Source: Methanosarcina barkeri 3 (lineage in GTDB: Archaea; Halobacteriota; Methanosarcinia; Methanosarcinales; Methanosarcinaceae). Taken from it: a stretch of 64,000 nt of DNA. Positions within the stretch are counted from its first letter, which is position 1; every line of letters starts with the position of its first letter. Location of the stretch: the NCBI RefSeq assembly GCF_000970305.1, contig NZ_CP009517.1, positions 3,534,001 through 3,598,000 on the forward strand. The letters run 5' to 3'. The translations under genes and the position numbers were made by a program. Of this stretch, positions 49,247-59,098 are shown one piece after another. The notes below the pieces were generated by a model. It made no database searches. It worked only from the letters and a program-made list of their open reading frames with translations, and had not been told where the DNA came from.

Positions 49247-49759
49247 TTAAAGAAAAAGTCTCTCGACCTCCTCAGCAAGTTTGTTTACTCTCTGAATCAC
49301 ATTTTCAGGTACTTCATGCTTACGCATGAGCTCAGTTCTCTCAGCTATAGTAATCCTGCTCGTTCCCTTAACAAGATTATCGGCATGGGCAACTATTTTT
49401 TCCTCAAGGCTTCGTGGGAAATAATCATCTGCCGGAAGCCCTAAGCCTCTTGCCTCTTCTTTAGAGATTCCCGCTCCGATATGTCTTTTTATTATTTCGG
49501 AAATCTCAGGATCGATTCCCTTGACCGTGGCTAGCCTATACCCTTCTACCGCATGAGCGATTTTATGAGTTTTACACCTCCCTAAATCGTGAAGAAGAGC
49601 TCCAACTTCCACCAGTTCCAGGTTTATATTGTGCCCTGATGCTTTTGCTTTATTTGCAATCTCAACTGCGAGTGATGCGACTTCCTTACAGTGTTCTATC
49701 ACATTTGAAGCGCATCCGGTTTCCTCAAGCAGCTTTATTGCTTCGGCTCGGGTAGTCAA
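49247..49759 (-). CDS. HD-domain protein (predicted metal-dependent phosphohydrolase)
   Basis: The 170-residue product has an HD domain: HCKEVASLAVEIANKAK, GALLHDLGRCKTHKIAHAVEGYRLA (the HD pair), KRHIGAGIS, and KIVAHADNLVKG. The histidine/aspartate pattern is that of metal-dependent phosphohydrolases of the TIGR00295 type. The substrate is unknown; nucleotides or cyclic nucleotides are typical. It begins 10 bases downstream of the TFE gene and is probably co-transcribed with it. Confidence 0.88.
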   Translation of the reverse strand: MTTRAEAIKLLEETGCASNVIEHCKEVASLAVEIANKAKASGHNINLELVEVGALLHDLGRCKTHKIAHAVEGYRLATVKGIDPEISEIIKRHIGAGISKEEARGLGLPADDYFPRSLEEKIVAHADNLVKGTSRITIAERTELMRKHEVPENVIQRVNKLAEEVERLFL

Positions 49760-49769
49760 GACAGATCAC

Positions 49770-50264
49770 TTATACTGAACTGAGAGCATCTACACGCTTT
49801 TTCAGGACATCAATAAAATGGGAGTTATCGTAAAAAACCAGGTCTTCTCCACACATGGGACAGAGAAACTCGGTTTCCGTAGCTTCGTCAAAAAGAAGGC
49901 GAACACAACCCTGGGGGCACGTATAGAAAACATTGTTTTCTTCGAACTCAAGGCGAGTCTTCAGGTTGCGGAGCAGTTTTTTCTTCTCCTTCATAAGCTG
50001 GTGCTCTATATCAGAAAAATCCAGGCGCCAGAGGTATGTTAACCACCCGCTGTTAGAATCTCTTTCCCTACGACATATTGCAAATTTGTTTTCATTTAAT
50101 ATGAAGAGAGTTCTCCTCACGGTATTCAACAGAACCTCGGTCTTTGCCGCAATTTCTTCATCCGTAACCTCGCCTTCAGGCATTCTTTCAATCATTTGTA
50201 GCCCTTCTTCCCCTACAAGGCTAAGGAGGTATCCTCTAATTACCTTGTCATGTATATCGACCAA
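49770..50264 (-). CDS. tfe: transcription initiation factor E, alpha subunit (TFE)
   Basis: TFE stabilises the open complex of archaeal RNA polymerase. The product has an N-terminal winged helix (IHDKVIRGYLLSLVGEEGLQMIERMPEGEVTDEEIAAKTEVLLNTVRRTLFIL), a helical linker (MKEKKKLLRNLKTRLEFEE), and a C-terminal zinc ribbon with four cysteines (YTCPQGC and LCPMCGED). A GTG at 50273 is in frame but sits within the GAGGTGA ribosome site. The TTG at 50264, giving (M)VDIHDKVIRGYLL, fits better. It lies upstream of the HD gene. Confidence 0.93.
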   Translation of the reverse strand: MVDIHDKVIRGYLLSLVGEEGLQMIERMPEGEVTDEEIAAKTEVLLNTVRRTLFILNENKFAICRRERDSNSGWLTYLWRLDFSDIEHQLMKEKKKLLRNLKTRLEFEENNVFYTCPQGCVRLLFDEATETEFLCPMCGEDLVFYDNSHFIDVLKKRVDALSSV

Positions 50265-50427
50265 TATGTTCACCTCGCAAATGCCAGTATGAATTGGACA
50301 TACCAGTATTAAAATTTACATTCCCCTTTTTGGAAACATTTCATGGAAGTATTTCTTACCAGAGATATTTCTTACAAGAAAAATTGAACTTTTTAAACTT
50401 TCAATTTTTGTATATTCTAGGCAAATC

Positions 50428-51603
50428 TCAGGCACCTTCAGTTTTTGTATGATTTTCAATAAAAGCCCTTATCCTGTTTGCCCCTTTTTCAAGCGATAGA
50501 ACTGCCTCTTCCCTGGTAGAGGTACGCGCAAAAAGGGAAGTAAGAGGCCCATCAGGCTCTATAACAGTTCCCTGAGAGGGAACGTCAGCGCCTTTTTCCC
50601 TCAGAATGAGCTCCATGAGCTTTTGATCTATAAAAAGTTCTCGATCCGAGTAGATTACCCCTCGCGCAGCAAAACCTTTGGCTTTGGGTTTCTCAGGGAG
50701 TTCTCCTCTAAAGCAGCCAGCATGAGCTTCAAAAAGGTTGATGTTCATCGCCATCTCGACAGTGTCAAGACTTCCCTGAAACCTCGGGTTTATTTCAAGT
50801 ACTACAGGACCTTTTTTTGAAGCCAGAAAATCCACTCCGTTTGAGCCTAGAAGCCTGAACTCAAGCATAAGTTCTTCAGCAAGGGCTTCCATTTCCTCAG
50901 CCTGCTCATTCCTGAAAGGGGTTATATTTCCGCAATAAACAAAGGGCAGCCGTGAAAGCCAGGGTATTCCTATAAGCTGTTCATTAACAGCTACTGACAG
51001 AGCTTCGTTCTTTGTAGAAAGCAAGGAAACACTTGAAGGTATTCCTTCCAGAAACTCCTGAATAACAACAGTTTCTTCCTTAAGCTCTGGATTTAGCCCG
51101 TGTAATTCCTCAAGGATAGCTAAAAGCTCCTGTTTACTCCTGGCGATTCGGTTGAAGACTCCTCCTCCACCTGAAATTGGTTTAATCATAACCGGATATT
51201 CCACTGCATCCAGTTCTTCCGGAGAATAGCAGCGTGGATGGGGGATTCCAAGAGCTTCAAGCTTTTTTGAGAGATAGAGTTTGTCTGAGGCCTTCTGCAT
51301 CGCATCCGGACTGCTGGCAAGTACAGAGCAAGAAAAATCTTTATGGTCAAGCATTTCCAGTCCCGAACCCGGGACAAGTGCATCAAATTCAAGTCCAAAC
51401 TCAGCCATCTGAGCCTTTATCCTGGAAGTCTTAAGCCGGTGCAGTTCCTGTATGGTTTTACACTCAAGAAATGAAGATGCATAGGCGCATTCCCGCAGGT
51501 CAAAATCACAGAAAGCGTCTATAGAACAGACCGTATAGCCAGCTCGACTTGCAGAGCAGACAATATTTCGGGTGTCAAATCCGATTACAAGGATATTCTG
51601 CAT
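50428..51603 (-). CDS. ATP-grasp domain protein
   Basis: The product (391 residues from the ATG at 51603) has an N-terminal pre-ATP-grasp domain (NILVIGFDTRNIVCSASRAGY). The ATP-grasp fold follows: YPVMIKPISGGGGVFN phosphate loop, VVIQEFLEG hinge, and metal-ligand stretch GPVVLEINPRFQGSLDT. ATP-grasp enzymes join a carboxylate to an amine or thiol through an acyl-phosphate, and the substrates here are unknown. An upstream ATG overlapping the NMD3 stop is in frame, but AGAGG sits five bases before the chosen ATG. It immediately follows the NMD3 gene and is probably in its operon. Confidence 0.85.
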   Translation of the reverse strand: MQNILVIGFDTRNIVCSASRAGYTVCSIDAFCDFDLRECAYASSFLECKTIQELHRLKTSRIKAQMAEFGLEFDALVPGSGLEMLDHKDFSCSVLASSPDAMQKASDKLYLSKKLEALGIPHPRCYSPEELDAVEYPVMIKPISGGGGVFNRIARSKQELLAILEELHGLNPELKEETVVIQEFLEGIPSSVSLLSTKNEALSVAVNEQLIGIPWLSRLPFVYCGNITPFRNEQAEEMEALAEELMLEFRLLGSNGVDFLASKKGPVVLEINPRFQGSLDTVEMAMNINLFEAHAGCFRGELPEKPKAKGFAARGVIYSDRELFIDQKLMELILREKGADVPSQGTVIEPDGPLTSLFARTSTREEAVLSLEKGANRIRAFIENHTKTEGA

Positions 51604-51623
51604 GTTTCCTCTTTCCGGATCAT

Positions 51624-52688
51624 TCATTTCGCCTGCGGGATCTCGGAGTGCGACAGCGCAAAGATTCCATATGGGGTCTTTAGAACAGGAATTTCACTTC
51701 CTGATTCTGCATTGAACGACATCGGTTTCTTTATGGCTACCGTCTCATAAGTTTCAGGGTCAAGCACCAGAATTGCGTTATCTTCAATTGAGACCAGCAC
51801 TGTTAAAACCGCATTCCCCATATTGCCTATTTTCTCTGCTCCTTTTAATTCTTCAGGAGTTGAGATAAATCTTGAGCCGTCCTCAAGGGAGGTTCCGTTA
51901 ACTTTTTTTCCTGAGCTTTTGATATGAATAATCTTTCCTCTAAACCTTATCACATCCCCAGGCCTGAATTCAGGAAGACGCACAGAGAAAGTAACTCTGT
52001 AAAGATTCTTTCCATCTTTCATTCCCACAAGGGTAGGAGATTCGGAAAAGTTGCCTCCAAGCTCGGAAGTGATCAAACGGCAGACTTGCCTGCTGGCATT
52101 CATAGAACCCATATAAAGGTCTACTCCTTCCTTTTGCTCCACTATCTCACTTATAAACGCAAGCCGATCACCTTTCTTTCTCATACTGTCCATAGATTCC
52201 CTGGCGATAACCATACAGCGTTTTTTCTCTTCTTCGGTAGGAAACCTGCCTGCTGCCCTGATCTGGATAATCGCTTCAAAGTATCCTCCGGACTCTCTGC
52301 TGCACATATCGCAAGCTGTCCGCTGAATCCTGACCTCAGTCTCAGCTTCTGCATGCACCGGCTCTTCCCTTACAACCGCATCGACTTCGGCTCTCACACG
52401 ATATATATAAGGCGTAATCTCTCTGGGTTCAAGATAAACTTCCACGTCTCCGGCTTCGTTGTGGATAAAAAGGGTATCTTCTACGGCCTTTAGTACCACA
52501 TCTTCAATGTTACCAATATCTTCCCACCGGCTTCTATGGAAGTATGCTCCGCAAGCTGAACATATCCTTACATGGAGTACATGGGGCAATTCAATCAGTT
52601 TGAAGGTCTCAAAAAAGCAGTCCTTGCAAACTGAACCAAAAAGCCTGTAGCATTCTTTGCCGCATCTAGGGCATGTGATGAAATTCAT
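51624..52688 (-). CDS. NMD3-family ribosome-associated protein
   Basis: The 354-residue product has the N-terminal zinc-binding part of NMD3: CPRCGKECYRLFGSVCKDCFF, then RICSACGAYFHRSRW. A third cysteine motif is ACDMCSRESGGYFEAIIQIR. An OB/SH3-like RNA-binding region (RFRGKIIHIKSSGKKVNGTSLEDG) and a C-terminal beta domain follow. In eukaryotes NMD3 acts in 60S maturation and export; archaeal homologues are thought to work in large-subunit maturation. The ATP-grasp gene follows within 20 bases. Confidence 0.88.
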   Translation of the reverse strand: MNFITCPRCGKECYRLFGSVCKDCFFETFKLIELPHVLHVRICSACGAYFHRSRWEDIGNIEDVVLKAVEDTLFIHNEAGDVEVYLEPREITPYIYRVRAEVDAVVREEPVHAEAETEVRIQRTACDMCSRESGGYFEAIIQIRAAGRFPTEEEKKRCMVIARESMDSMRKKGDRLAFISEIVEQKEGVDLYMGSMNASRQVCRLITSELGGNFSESPTLVGMKDGKNLYRVTFSVRLPEFRPGDVIRFRGKIIHIKSSGKKVNGTSLEDGSRFISTPEELKGAEKIGNMGNAVLTVLVSIEDNAILVLDPETYETVAIKKPMSFNAESGSEIPVLKTPYGIFALSHSEIPQAK

Positions 52689-52841
52689 CTTTAATCCTTA
52701 CTTATAATCTTCTTGGAATAGCAATAGTCGTCTTTTTGAAATAGTAATAATAGTCTTGGAATGTAACAATCTTCCTGAACAATATTCTTCCTTGAAGAAT
52801 GATTTTTGAAACTCTCAGGAAGGGAAATCTACAAGATAAGT

Positions 52842-53165
52842 TAAGCAATTGACCTAAATTTAAGCAATTGACCTAACTTAAGCAATTGACCCAAACTTAA
52901 GCAATTGACCTGTTAAATCTGCTCATGCTATTTAAAAATAGCTGGATTGCAAATTCCCTTTAATTTTTATTATCCCCAACTTCTAGAATATAAAACCAGC
53001 AGAAAATACATGCCATTTATTAAATAAACAGTTTTAACAAGTTTTGATTTAAAAATTCGTTTTAAGATTTAAGAACTTGTTTTAAACAATTATTAAATGA
53101 ACTTGTTTTAAACAGTTATTAAATGAACTTGTTTTAAACGAATTTATATTAAATGAACATAAAAT
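52842..53165. repeat. two degenerate repeat clusters downstream of cdhE
   Basis: TTAAGCAATTGACCTAAA-like units of 17-18 bases recur four times at 52845-52918. TTAAATGAACTTGTTTTAAA units recur three times at about 53085-53160. Together they fill much of the gap 52689-53349, which also contains the NMD3 promoter region and the cdh terminator. No gene is visible. Confidence 0.8.
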
Positions 53166-53298
53166 ATATAGTTTAATTATATATAAAATGTATAGATTAT
53201 ATATATGTTTTGTGGACTACTCTCATCCTCAAGAGCCATACGAAAACGATTATTTAAAGAACTCTGTAGAAGAAGACTGGAAGCTCACTTAAAAAAGA

Positions 53299-53325
53299 AA
53301 TCTCCGTGCCTAAAAGACACGGATC
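53299..53325 (-). terminator. cdh operon terminator
   Basis: Read leftwards, CCGTGTC-TTTTA-GGCACGG forms a 7-bp stem with one G-U pair. It is followed by AGATTTCTTTTTT, which gives a strong U-tract. It begins 25 bases past the cdhE stop and is the clearest intrinsic-type terminator in the window. Confidence 0.8.
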
Positions 53326-53349
53326 TATGTTTTTAATTCGCATTCGGAT

Positions 53350-54759
53350 TTATTTCTTCGGAGGCCAGTTCTTTTCCATAAAGCCTGGGAGTCTTCCAGA
53401 GTCCATAGGACCAACAAGAACCTTTGCACCGAGTTTATCCTCAAGGTCACCCTGCAAACGAGCAGCAAGACCAGGAGTAATTACAGTATTGTGGTTAACA
53501 TCCGTCTTGAGGTCAAAGCCAGACTTCTCAAAAGCATCCTTTACTTTATCAGCAGTCAACTGGCCGCCGGCAACTGCAGCTTCAACACCGATACCATCGG
53601 TGTTAACTGCAAGCAGATAGCAGTTGATCCCGTTTGAAGAAAGGTCGCTCTCGACTGTATAGTAAGTCAAAGCGAAATTTGTCGTGAAAAGCACTGGAGA
53701 ATTCTCATCCGGAGTTCCTACCTTGTACATCTTGGAATCTACAGCAACAGGAGTTCTCGGGTCAGTATAGATAGTCTCGGCAAGGTGAACCTCAGGAAGA
53801 GTAGCATAGGGCTCAAGGCTGTGCAGAATCATAACATCGCCGTAACGGATAGTAAACACAGCAGCCATTGCGGTTTCCCAGTATGAAGCGCTCACAGGAT
53901 CGGAAATACCGGACATCCAGGCAGTAAACGGAAGAGCAAGAATAGGATAGGCAATCTCGGTGTCTCCCATAATGCCTGCTCTCCTGATCTTAAGGAAGTT
54001 GGTAAAGCTGTCCTTCATACCCTTCCCGCTTGGATAAGTTCCAGGGTCAAGAACAATATTCTTAATACCTGCATCTGAAAAGGTCTTTGTAAGACTCTTC
54101 AATGTGTCAAGGTCATTAATAGCGGAAACAACTACAGGAACATTGTATTCAAGAGCAAGCTCACCTACTTCCTTCCAGTTATCCTTATTTGCAGCGTAGA
54201 GCAGAGGGTTGGCATCCTTTGCAGCTTCAAGGCCGGCTTTAAGAACAGCAGGATTGAAGGAACAGAAGATCATAGGGATGCCAACTTCGGAAACTTTCTT
54301 GACAGCAGCGGAAAACTTAGCAGGGTCATTGGAGACGGACCTGATAGCTACACCGTCAATAAGCAGATTGCGACCGACATAGAACTTCTTGAAGTTAGCA
54401 ATGCTCTTTACCCTATCAACAAGGGCAGCATCTTCCATTGTGTCCGTCACATCAAAGAACATCTTAGTTTTGTTGAAGAAGGTCAGTTTATGACGGTAAA
54501 GAACATCGTCACCACCAATCTTGACTGCTCTATCGCCAACACCTATCACAACTTCACGAATCTCAGGAGCAAGAAGCCTGTCAAGTTCTGCGAGTTTCTT
54601 TGCAAACTTCTTCTCCTTAATAAGAGGCAGGCAGTCTGTTGTCTTCCCGGACCTATCAATCAGTTTGGAAGCAAAAGCCATACAGGTTGCTTCACCACAT
54701 TCTCCACAGTTGGTCTGCGGCAGGTACTTGTAAGCTTCTAATGGGCTGTTTATCTTCAT
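53350..54759 (-). CDS. cdhE: CODH/ACS corrinoid iron-sulfur protein, gamma (large) subunit
   Basis: CdhE carries a [4Fe-4S] cluster and, with CdhD, the corrinoid that passes methyl groups between tetrahydrosarcinapterin and the acetyl-CoA synthase. The 469-residue product has cluster cysteines 18, 21, 26 and 43 (NCGECGEATCMAFASKL, then TDC). A TIM-barrel methyltransferase-like domain follows (VVVSAINDLDTLKSL, IVLDPGTYPSGKG), then a C-terminal corrinoid-binding domain (GLAARLQGDLEDKLGAKVLVGP). It starts three bases after the cdhD stop and ends just before a clear terminator. It is last in the operon. Confidence 0.97.
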   Translation of the reverse strand: MKINSPLEAYKYLPQTNCGECGEATCMAFASKLIDRSGKTTDCLPLIKEKKFAKKLAELDRLLAPEIREVVIGVGDRAVKIGGDDVLYRHKLTFFNKTKMFFDVTDTMEDAALVDRVKSIANFKKFYVGRNLLIDGVAIRSVSNDPAKFSAAVKKVSEVGIPMIFCSFNPAVLKAGLEAAKDANPLLYAANKDNWKEVGELALEYNVPVVVSAINDLDTLKSLTKTFSDAGIKNIVLDPGTYPSGKGMKDSFTNFLKIRRAGIMGDTEIAYPILALPFTAWMSGISDPVSASYWETAMAAVFTIRYGDVMILHSLEPYATLPEVHLAETIYTDPRTPVAVDSKMYKVGTPDENSPVLFTTNFALTYYTVESDLSSNGINCYLLAVNTDGIGVEAAVAGGQLTADKVKDAFEKSGFDLKTDVNHNTVITPGLAARLQGDLEDKLGAKVLVGPMDSGRLPGFMEKNWPPKK

Positions 54760-54762
54760 GTT

Positions 54763-56091
54763 TTACACCTCCGCTCCGATCCAGTTACTAATGTCAACAG
54801 GCTCTGCCTCAATGGAACCAAACAGGGTCTGAGTGATGTGTTTCAGGACAGCAACAGAAGTCGGGTGCATCATCATAAAGAGGTCGTTTCCTGCAATAGC
54901 AAGGGAAAGACCTGTAATGATTTCCCAGATAGGACCTCTGTACTCTCTCGGACCCCAGTCAGAGTCCTCCTTCAAAGGAGAGCTAACCATCCAGGACTCA
55001 CGGGCACCCCAGGCGTTGGTAGTACCTGAGGACATCGGGAAAGTAAGTTCCTCGTCACCCATAAGAGCTGCAAGACGGATACGCTCCATGTTGGTGTAGG
55101 CATAATCAAGACCATAACCGAGTGCGGCAGTGGTCGGGTCCATGATGATCCGGTCTCTTGGAACGTTGCACTGCTTCATGAGTTTCCTGTTAAGTTCCTT
55201 CTGGGCATTCATATCCAGCTGGGTCCAGGAAAGGATATCGTGGTCGTACTTTACTGCAGCTTCTGCAATCTTGGCATAGTCAAGGTTCAGGCTGGCAGAT
55301 GCAATAAGGCAGCGTTCGCCTTCGGCAACTTCGGCAGCTTTAGCAAGAACCTCAGGATCTTTCTGCGGGTTACCGGACCCACCGATTGCAATTGGCACAT
55401 CAACAGCCTGAAGGACTTCTTCTACAGTCTTAGCTGCATCTTTGGGTGAGGTGTCCTTGATAAGAGGGTCGGTTGAAATAAGGTGAATAGTAATCATGTC
55501 AGCGTTGAATTTCTCAACGTTCTTCTTTGCCCATTCACCAGGGTTGTCCATTACATCGTCGTAGTTCTCCTTGACAGCTTTTGCAAGACCGAGTCTCATG
55601 TCGAAAACGTCAATGGTAACCTGGTTCCTGTTGGGCATGGGAGCGTCAGGGAAGAAAGGAAGGGCTTTCTCGCCACCGAGCAACACTCTCTTGCCACGGC
55701 TTCCGCCGTCTGCAGAGGTGTTGCCGATTGGAACTTCCTGAATCTGGTTTGTCCATTCGGCAATGTTCGCAACATCGAACTTGGCAGGAATGAGATCCTT
55801 AAATTTAGGAGCTGCAAGAGCAGGGGAAATTCCAGGAGCAGCGCCAGGAGCACCAGCAACAGGGGCACCAATGCCGACAGGGACGCCAAACATGTTAGCA
55901 AGCCGTGCAAAGTGCTGGGCAAGTATTGCATTCTCCTGACCGAGAAGAGCAGCAAGCATCGGGTCAAAGCCGCCTCCGAGGCCACTAAGATCAAGCTCAA
56001 TGTCACCTTCAATGGTCACACCTTCAAGGGACAGTATTTCCATATCCTTGAACATGTCTGTCATTTCTGATAACTTAACTTTCTTTGCCAT
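54763..56091 (-). CDS. cdhD: CODH/ACS corrinoid iron-sulfur protein, delta (small) subunit
   Basis: CdhD pairs with CdhE in the corrinoid protein and binds the pterin methyl donor. The 442-residue product has an N-terminal archaeal-specific region with a Gly/Ala/Pro-rich linker ([17 protein letters not shown]). A TIM-barrel part follows, with [41 protein letters not shown] and [25 protein letters not shown]. It lies 227 bases downstream of the cooC gene with a purine-rich leader, and is followed within three bases by cdhE. Confidence 0.97.
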   Translation of the reverse strand: MAKKVKLSEMTDMFKDMEILSLEGVTIEGDIELDLSGLGGGFDPMLAALLGQENAILAQHFARLANMFGVPVGIGAPVAGAPGAAPGISPALAAPKFKDLIPAKFDVANIAEWTNQIQEVPIGNTSADGGSRGKRVLLGGEKALPFFPDAPMPNRNQVTIDVFDMRLGLAKAVKENYDDVMDNPGEWAKKNVEKFNADMITIHLISTDPLIKDTSPKDAAKTVEEVLQAVDVPIAIGGSGNPQKDPEVLAKAAEVAEGERCLIASASLNLDYAKIAEAAVKYDHDILSWTQLDMNAQKELNRKLMKQCNVPRDRIIMDPTTAALGYGLDYAYTNMERIRLAALMGDEELTFPMSSGTTNAWGARESWMVSSPLKEDSDWGPREYRGPIWEIITGLSLAIAGNDLFMMMHPTSVAVLKHITQTLFGSIEAEPVDISNWIGAEV

Positions 56092-56318
56092 GTAAACCTC
56101 ACCTTTTACGTAAGTTTTCCGTTTTGAGGAGTGAATAGATAAATAAAGAAATTACAGAATTTACTTCCGGATTCTTCCTTAGAGGAAAGAAAAATGGGGC
56201 AGAAGTAAACTCTGCTCCGTTATTTCACATTATTTTGAATAAATTTCAAGCCCGGAAAACGGGCAAAGGAATCTTTATCTCTTTCCTTGTGTTCTGCAAC
56301 GTTCAAAAGAAAACGGGA

Positions 56319-57080
56319 TTAGAATCCCAGTTCTTTTACAATACTTTCAATTTCAATTGCAGCAACCGAGTCATCCGAGATTTCAAAGAGAGGTATACCT
56401 TTTATATCCATTTCCTCGATTTTAGGGTCGAGAGGAATCATACCTATCATATTGAGTTTAAGATCCTCTGCCAGTTTGACAAGCTTTTCGCGGTTAGCAT
56501 CCGTAACCTTGTTTGCAATAACGTGAATTTTACCAACGTTTGAGTCAAGCTCATCAACAAGTTCATGAATTCTTTCAGCAGTCCTGAATCCCCTGCGAGA
56601 AGCATCTGTTACGACAATAAGGTCATCGATATCACGGATAATCTTCCGGCTGAAATGCTCAAGACCGGCCTCTGCATCAATGATAACCACATCATAATTC
56701 ACGATCAGTTTATCCATGATGCCCCTGAGGAGGTTGTTTACATAACAGTAACAACCTGAACCTTCGGGACGGCCCATGACCAGCAGGTCGTATCCGGGCA
56801 TTTCCTCGATGATCTCATAAACCTTGCTTTTGAGTACGGACTCTTTATTCATATCGGGGTTGTCAGGCCTTGGTTTGGTGATCTCAGCCTGTAAATACTC
56901 CTTTGCATCCCCGATTGTTTTTACGTCCTCACAGCCAAGGGTTTCAGGCAGGTTAGTGTCTGCATCAGCATCAACTGCAAGCAGAAACTTACCCTTTTTG
57001 GAAAGGGAGCGGATCAGAAGAGCCGCTACCGCTGTTTTACCAGTCCCACCTTTTCCCGTTATTGCAATTACTTTTGTCAC
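56319..57080 (-). CDS. cooC: CooC-type nickel-insertion ATPase for CODH
   Basis: CooC is a MinD/NifH-like ATPase that helps insert nickel into carbon monoxide dehydrogenase. The product (about 253 residues) has the deviant P-loop GKGGTGKTAVAALLIRSL. It also has AVDADADTNLPETLG, the conserved GSGCYCYVNNLLRGIM with the Cys-x-Cys pair that binds metal in CooC proteins, VVIIDAEAGLEHFSRKI (Walker B) and VVTDASRRGFRTAE. An ATG at 57092 is in frame, but GGGGT is placed for the GTG at 57080. Its position inside the cdh operon, between cdhC and cdhD, supports a maturation role. Confidence 0.92.
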   Translation of the reverse strand: MTKVIAITGKGGTGKTAVAALLIRSLSKKGKFLLAVDADADTNLPETLGCEDVKTIGDAKEYLQAEITKPRPDNPDMNKESVLKSKVYEIIEEMPGYDLLVMGRPEGSGCYCYVNNLLRGIMDKLIVNYDVVIIDAEAGLEHFSRKIIRDIDDLIVVTDASRRGFRTAERIHELVDELDSNVGKIHVIANKVTDANREKLVKLAEDLKLNMIGMIPLDPKIEEMDIKGIPLFEISDDSVAAIEIESIVKELGF

Positions 57081-57140
57081 AGAATACCCCATTGGATTGT
57101 TTTTCGTTGCAGACGATTAAGTATCGTCACCAAACTGCGT

Positions 57141-58559
57141 TTATTCCTTCTTCTCGCTGATGACCATTCTGTCGATGGAGATCTTTGCATTCTTGAAGGT
57201 GATCTTTATTCCACCGGCTTTACCAGCAGGCATCATTGGCATTGAAGCCATTGCAGGCATCTGGAACCCAGCTGCAGGCATCATCATCGGAGCGGCTGCA
57301 ACAGCTGTTTCTTCGGCTTCTTCCTCTTCTTCCTCTTCTTCCTCTTCTTCTGCAGCTGCCCAGGTAGCAACAACAGGGTGGTTCTTCTCCTGCAGGAAAG
57401 CCTTCAGGGACTCAATGTCAGTTGCATCGTTCTCAGTTGCAATCTTATCTTTGAGGTCTTCAGGAATGGTGTCGGCAATCTTTTCCTTGAGCATGGCAGG
57501 GAGCCAGACAACTCTGTTCCAGCCGCCGTCAGCCTGGATGAACTTGGGGGAATAGAAGTAGGCAACACCGATACCCAGGAAACCTACTATCTGTTTTCCG
57601 CCGCCTGTCTGGCCAGCCATGGTTGAGAAACCAATACCATTAGGAGCCATTCCCTGGTATTCTCTGTTAACCCAGCCAATACCGTCAACTTCAGGGATGT
57701 AGAACCCGACTACTTCGAAGCAGCCACAGGAAGTGTGTGGGGAGTCAAAGAAGGAGTGGAGTTTGATTTTGCTGAATTCGCCACTGGAAAGCTTTACAGC
57801 AATGTCGTTGACACCGGAGTACTCACCTGTATTGGCATCAAGAAGGTCACCCTTTGCAATTGCGAACTGTGGGCCTTCTGGGTCTACTTTTGCTGCTGCA
57901 CGGCCGTCGAACCAGTTAATTGCACCACAGAGGGAAACTCTGTCAGGGGAAACTACACAGACGTTGGTCGGAGCAAAGGACTGGCAGAGGGTACATCCGT
58001 AGAAGACATCGACATCCTCATCGCGGAGATCCTTTGTCCTGGCGTCTCTTGCCTTGAAGATCTCTTTTGCTTCTGCCAGCTGTTTCTCAACTTCGGCCTG
58101 GTCGGTGTAGAAGGTCACCTGCATCTTCTCGATAAAGGGAAGTTCGGTCTTGAAGAGCATCATGACAGCCTGCCCGAAGGGCTTGAAGGAGTCCATCTTT
58201 GCAGCTGTATCCTTGGAAACTCTCATCCAGACGTCGTACCTCTGGTTCAGGTGCATAATGCCCTGGCAGTAGTTTATGAAGTCGTGGACACGTCTTTCGA
58301 CGACAGACTCAAGGTCAGGCTCTACAAGTTCTCCGCCGATGTTGAAGATCATTGCCCAGGGATAGGTTTTGCCCTCTTCCATATCTTTGAGATCGGGACC
58401 AATAATTGTAACCTTGTCATCTTCAATCTCGTCCATGGCCTTTGCACGGACAAGCTCGAGACCAAGGGACTTTGGGCCGCCGAGTTCAACAAACATTCCT
58501 TCCTTTCTTACTCTTTCTCCTTCAAACATTGGGGAAATCTCAAATGGGAATTCTGCCAT
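57141..58559 (-). CDS. cdhC: CODH/ACS beta subunit, acetyl-CoA synthase
   Basis: CdhC makes or cleaves acetyl-CoA at the nickel-containing A-cluster. The 472-residue archaeal form lacks the N-terminal CODH-binding domain of bacterial ACS. A-cluster cysteines are visible at 189, 192 and 201 (FYGCTLCQSFAPTNVCVV) and 278 and 280 (TSCGCF). A glutamate-rich tract of ten residues lies at about 408-417, just before a Met/Pro/Ala-rich linker (MMMPAAGFQMPAMASMPMMP) and the C-terminal GGIKITFKNAKISIDRMV. It lies between cdhB and cooC. Confidence 0.97.
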   Translation of the reverse strand: MAEFPFEISPMFEGERVRKEGMFVELGGPKSLGLELVRAKAMDEIEDDKVTIIGPDLKDMEEGKTYPWAMIFNIGGELVEPDLESVVERRVHDFINYCQGIMHLNQRYDVWMRVSKDTAAKMDSFKPFGQAVMMLFKTELPFIEKMQVTFYTDQAEVEKQLAEAKEIFKARDARTKDLRDEDVDVFYGCTLCQSFAPTNVCVVSPDRVSLCGAINWFDGRAAAKVDPEGPQFAIAKGDLLDANTGEYSGVNDIAVKLSSGEFSKIKLHSFFDSPHTSCGCFEVVGFYIPEVDGIGWVNREYQGMAPNGIGFSTMAGQTGGGKQIVGFLGIGVAYFYSPKFIQADGGWNRVVWLPAMLKEKIADTIPEDLKDKIATENDATDIESLKAFLQEKNHPVVATWAAAEEEEEEEEEEEAEETAVAAAPMMMPAAGFQMPAMASMPMMPAGKAGGIKITFKNAKISIDRMVISEKKE

Positions 58560-58583
58560 TATATTTTGCCTCCTAAATCCAAA

Positions 58584-59096
58584 TTATAATGCATTAATAA
58601 GTTCATCCAGGGCAGCATAGTGGTCTGCCTTACTCAGATTTCCGAAAGACATCGTCGCGTTCTGGATGTAATTTCTGTCAATTGCTATTGCTTTTACATC
58701 TGAAAAATTCTTTGTTCCGGACAATACTTGATTAATATAGTATTTTATATGCCCTAAAACAATGAGTGTGTCATAAGTTCCGTTACCATCAAGCCCTGGC
58801 CAGTTAGGGTCAGTTACATAAAAGCCGAGCTGGTGCAAATTGATATACTTGGCATCCACATCCTTGTCCACAAAGCCAGGCATTGAGCTGCCAGTTGCTG
58901 CAATAGGGATGTTTTTTGCTTTTGAGATCTTCACTGCCCTGTCAAGTAGTTCCGGGTCAAGGATTTTGGTCCCAACCACAAGAAGTGGCCTCTTTGCTTT
59001 TGAAATCAGTTTGGCTGCGATCTCGGGAGTTGTTGCTTTTGCAGTTGTTACTCCGTAACTGGTGAAGAGCTTGGTATTTTTGGTAGTGTCTACCAT
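58584..59096 (-). CDS. cdhB: CODH/ACS epsilon subunit
   Basis: CdhB binds CdhA in the alpha2-epsilon2 CODH component and may help electron transfer to flavin. The 170-residue product has a DHS-like fold: [43 protein letters not shown], and [21 protein letters not shown]. An ATG at 59114 is in frame inside the cdhA end, but AGGGGG lies before the ATG at 59096. That ATG is two bases after the cdhA stop, so I use it. It is tightly coupled to cdhA. Confidence 0.96.
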   Translation of the reverse strand: MVDTTKNTKLFTSYGVTTAKATTPEIAAKLISKAKRPLLVVGTKILDPELLDRAVKISKAKNIPIAATGSSMPGFVDKDVDAKYINLHQLGFYVTDPNWPGLDGNGTYDTLIVLGHIKYYINQVLSGTKNFSDVKAIAIDRNYIQNATMSFGNLSKADHYAALDELINAL

Positions 59097-59098
59097 TT

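Noticed and set aside
57735-58589. Long rightward open frame (284 codons) opposite cdhC
   Set aside because: It is antisense to the A-cluster region of cdhC, has no family resemblance and no ribosome site. It is a by-product of cdhC codon bias.
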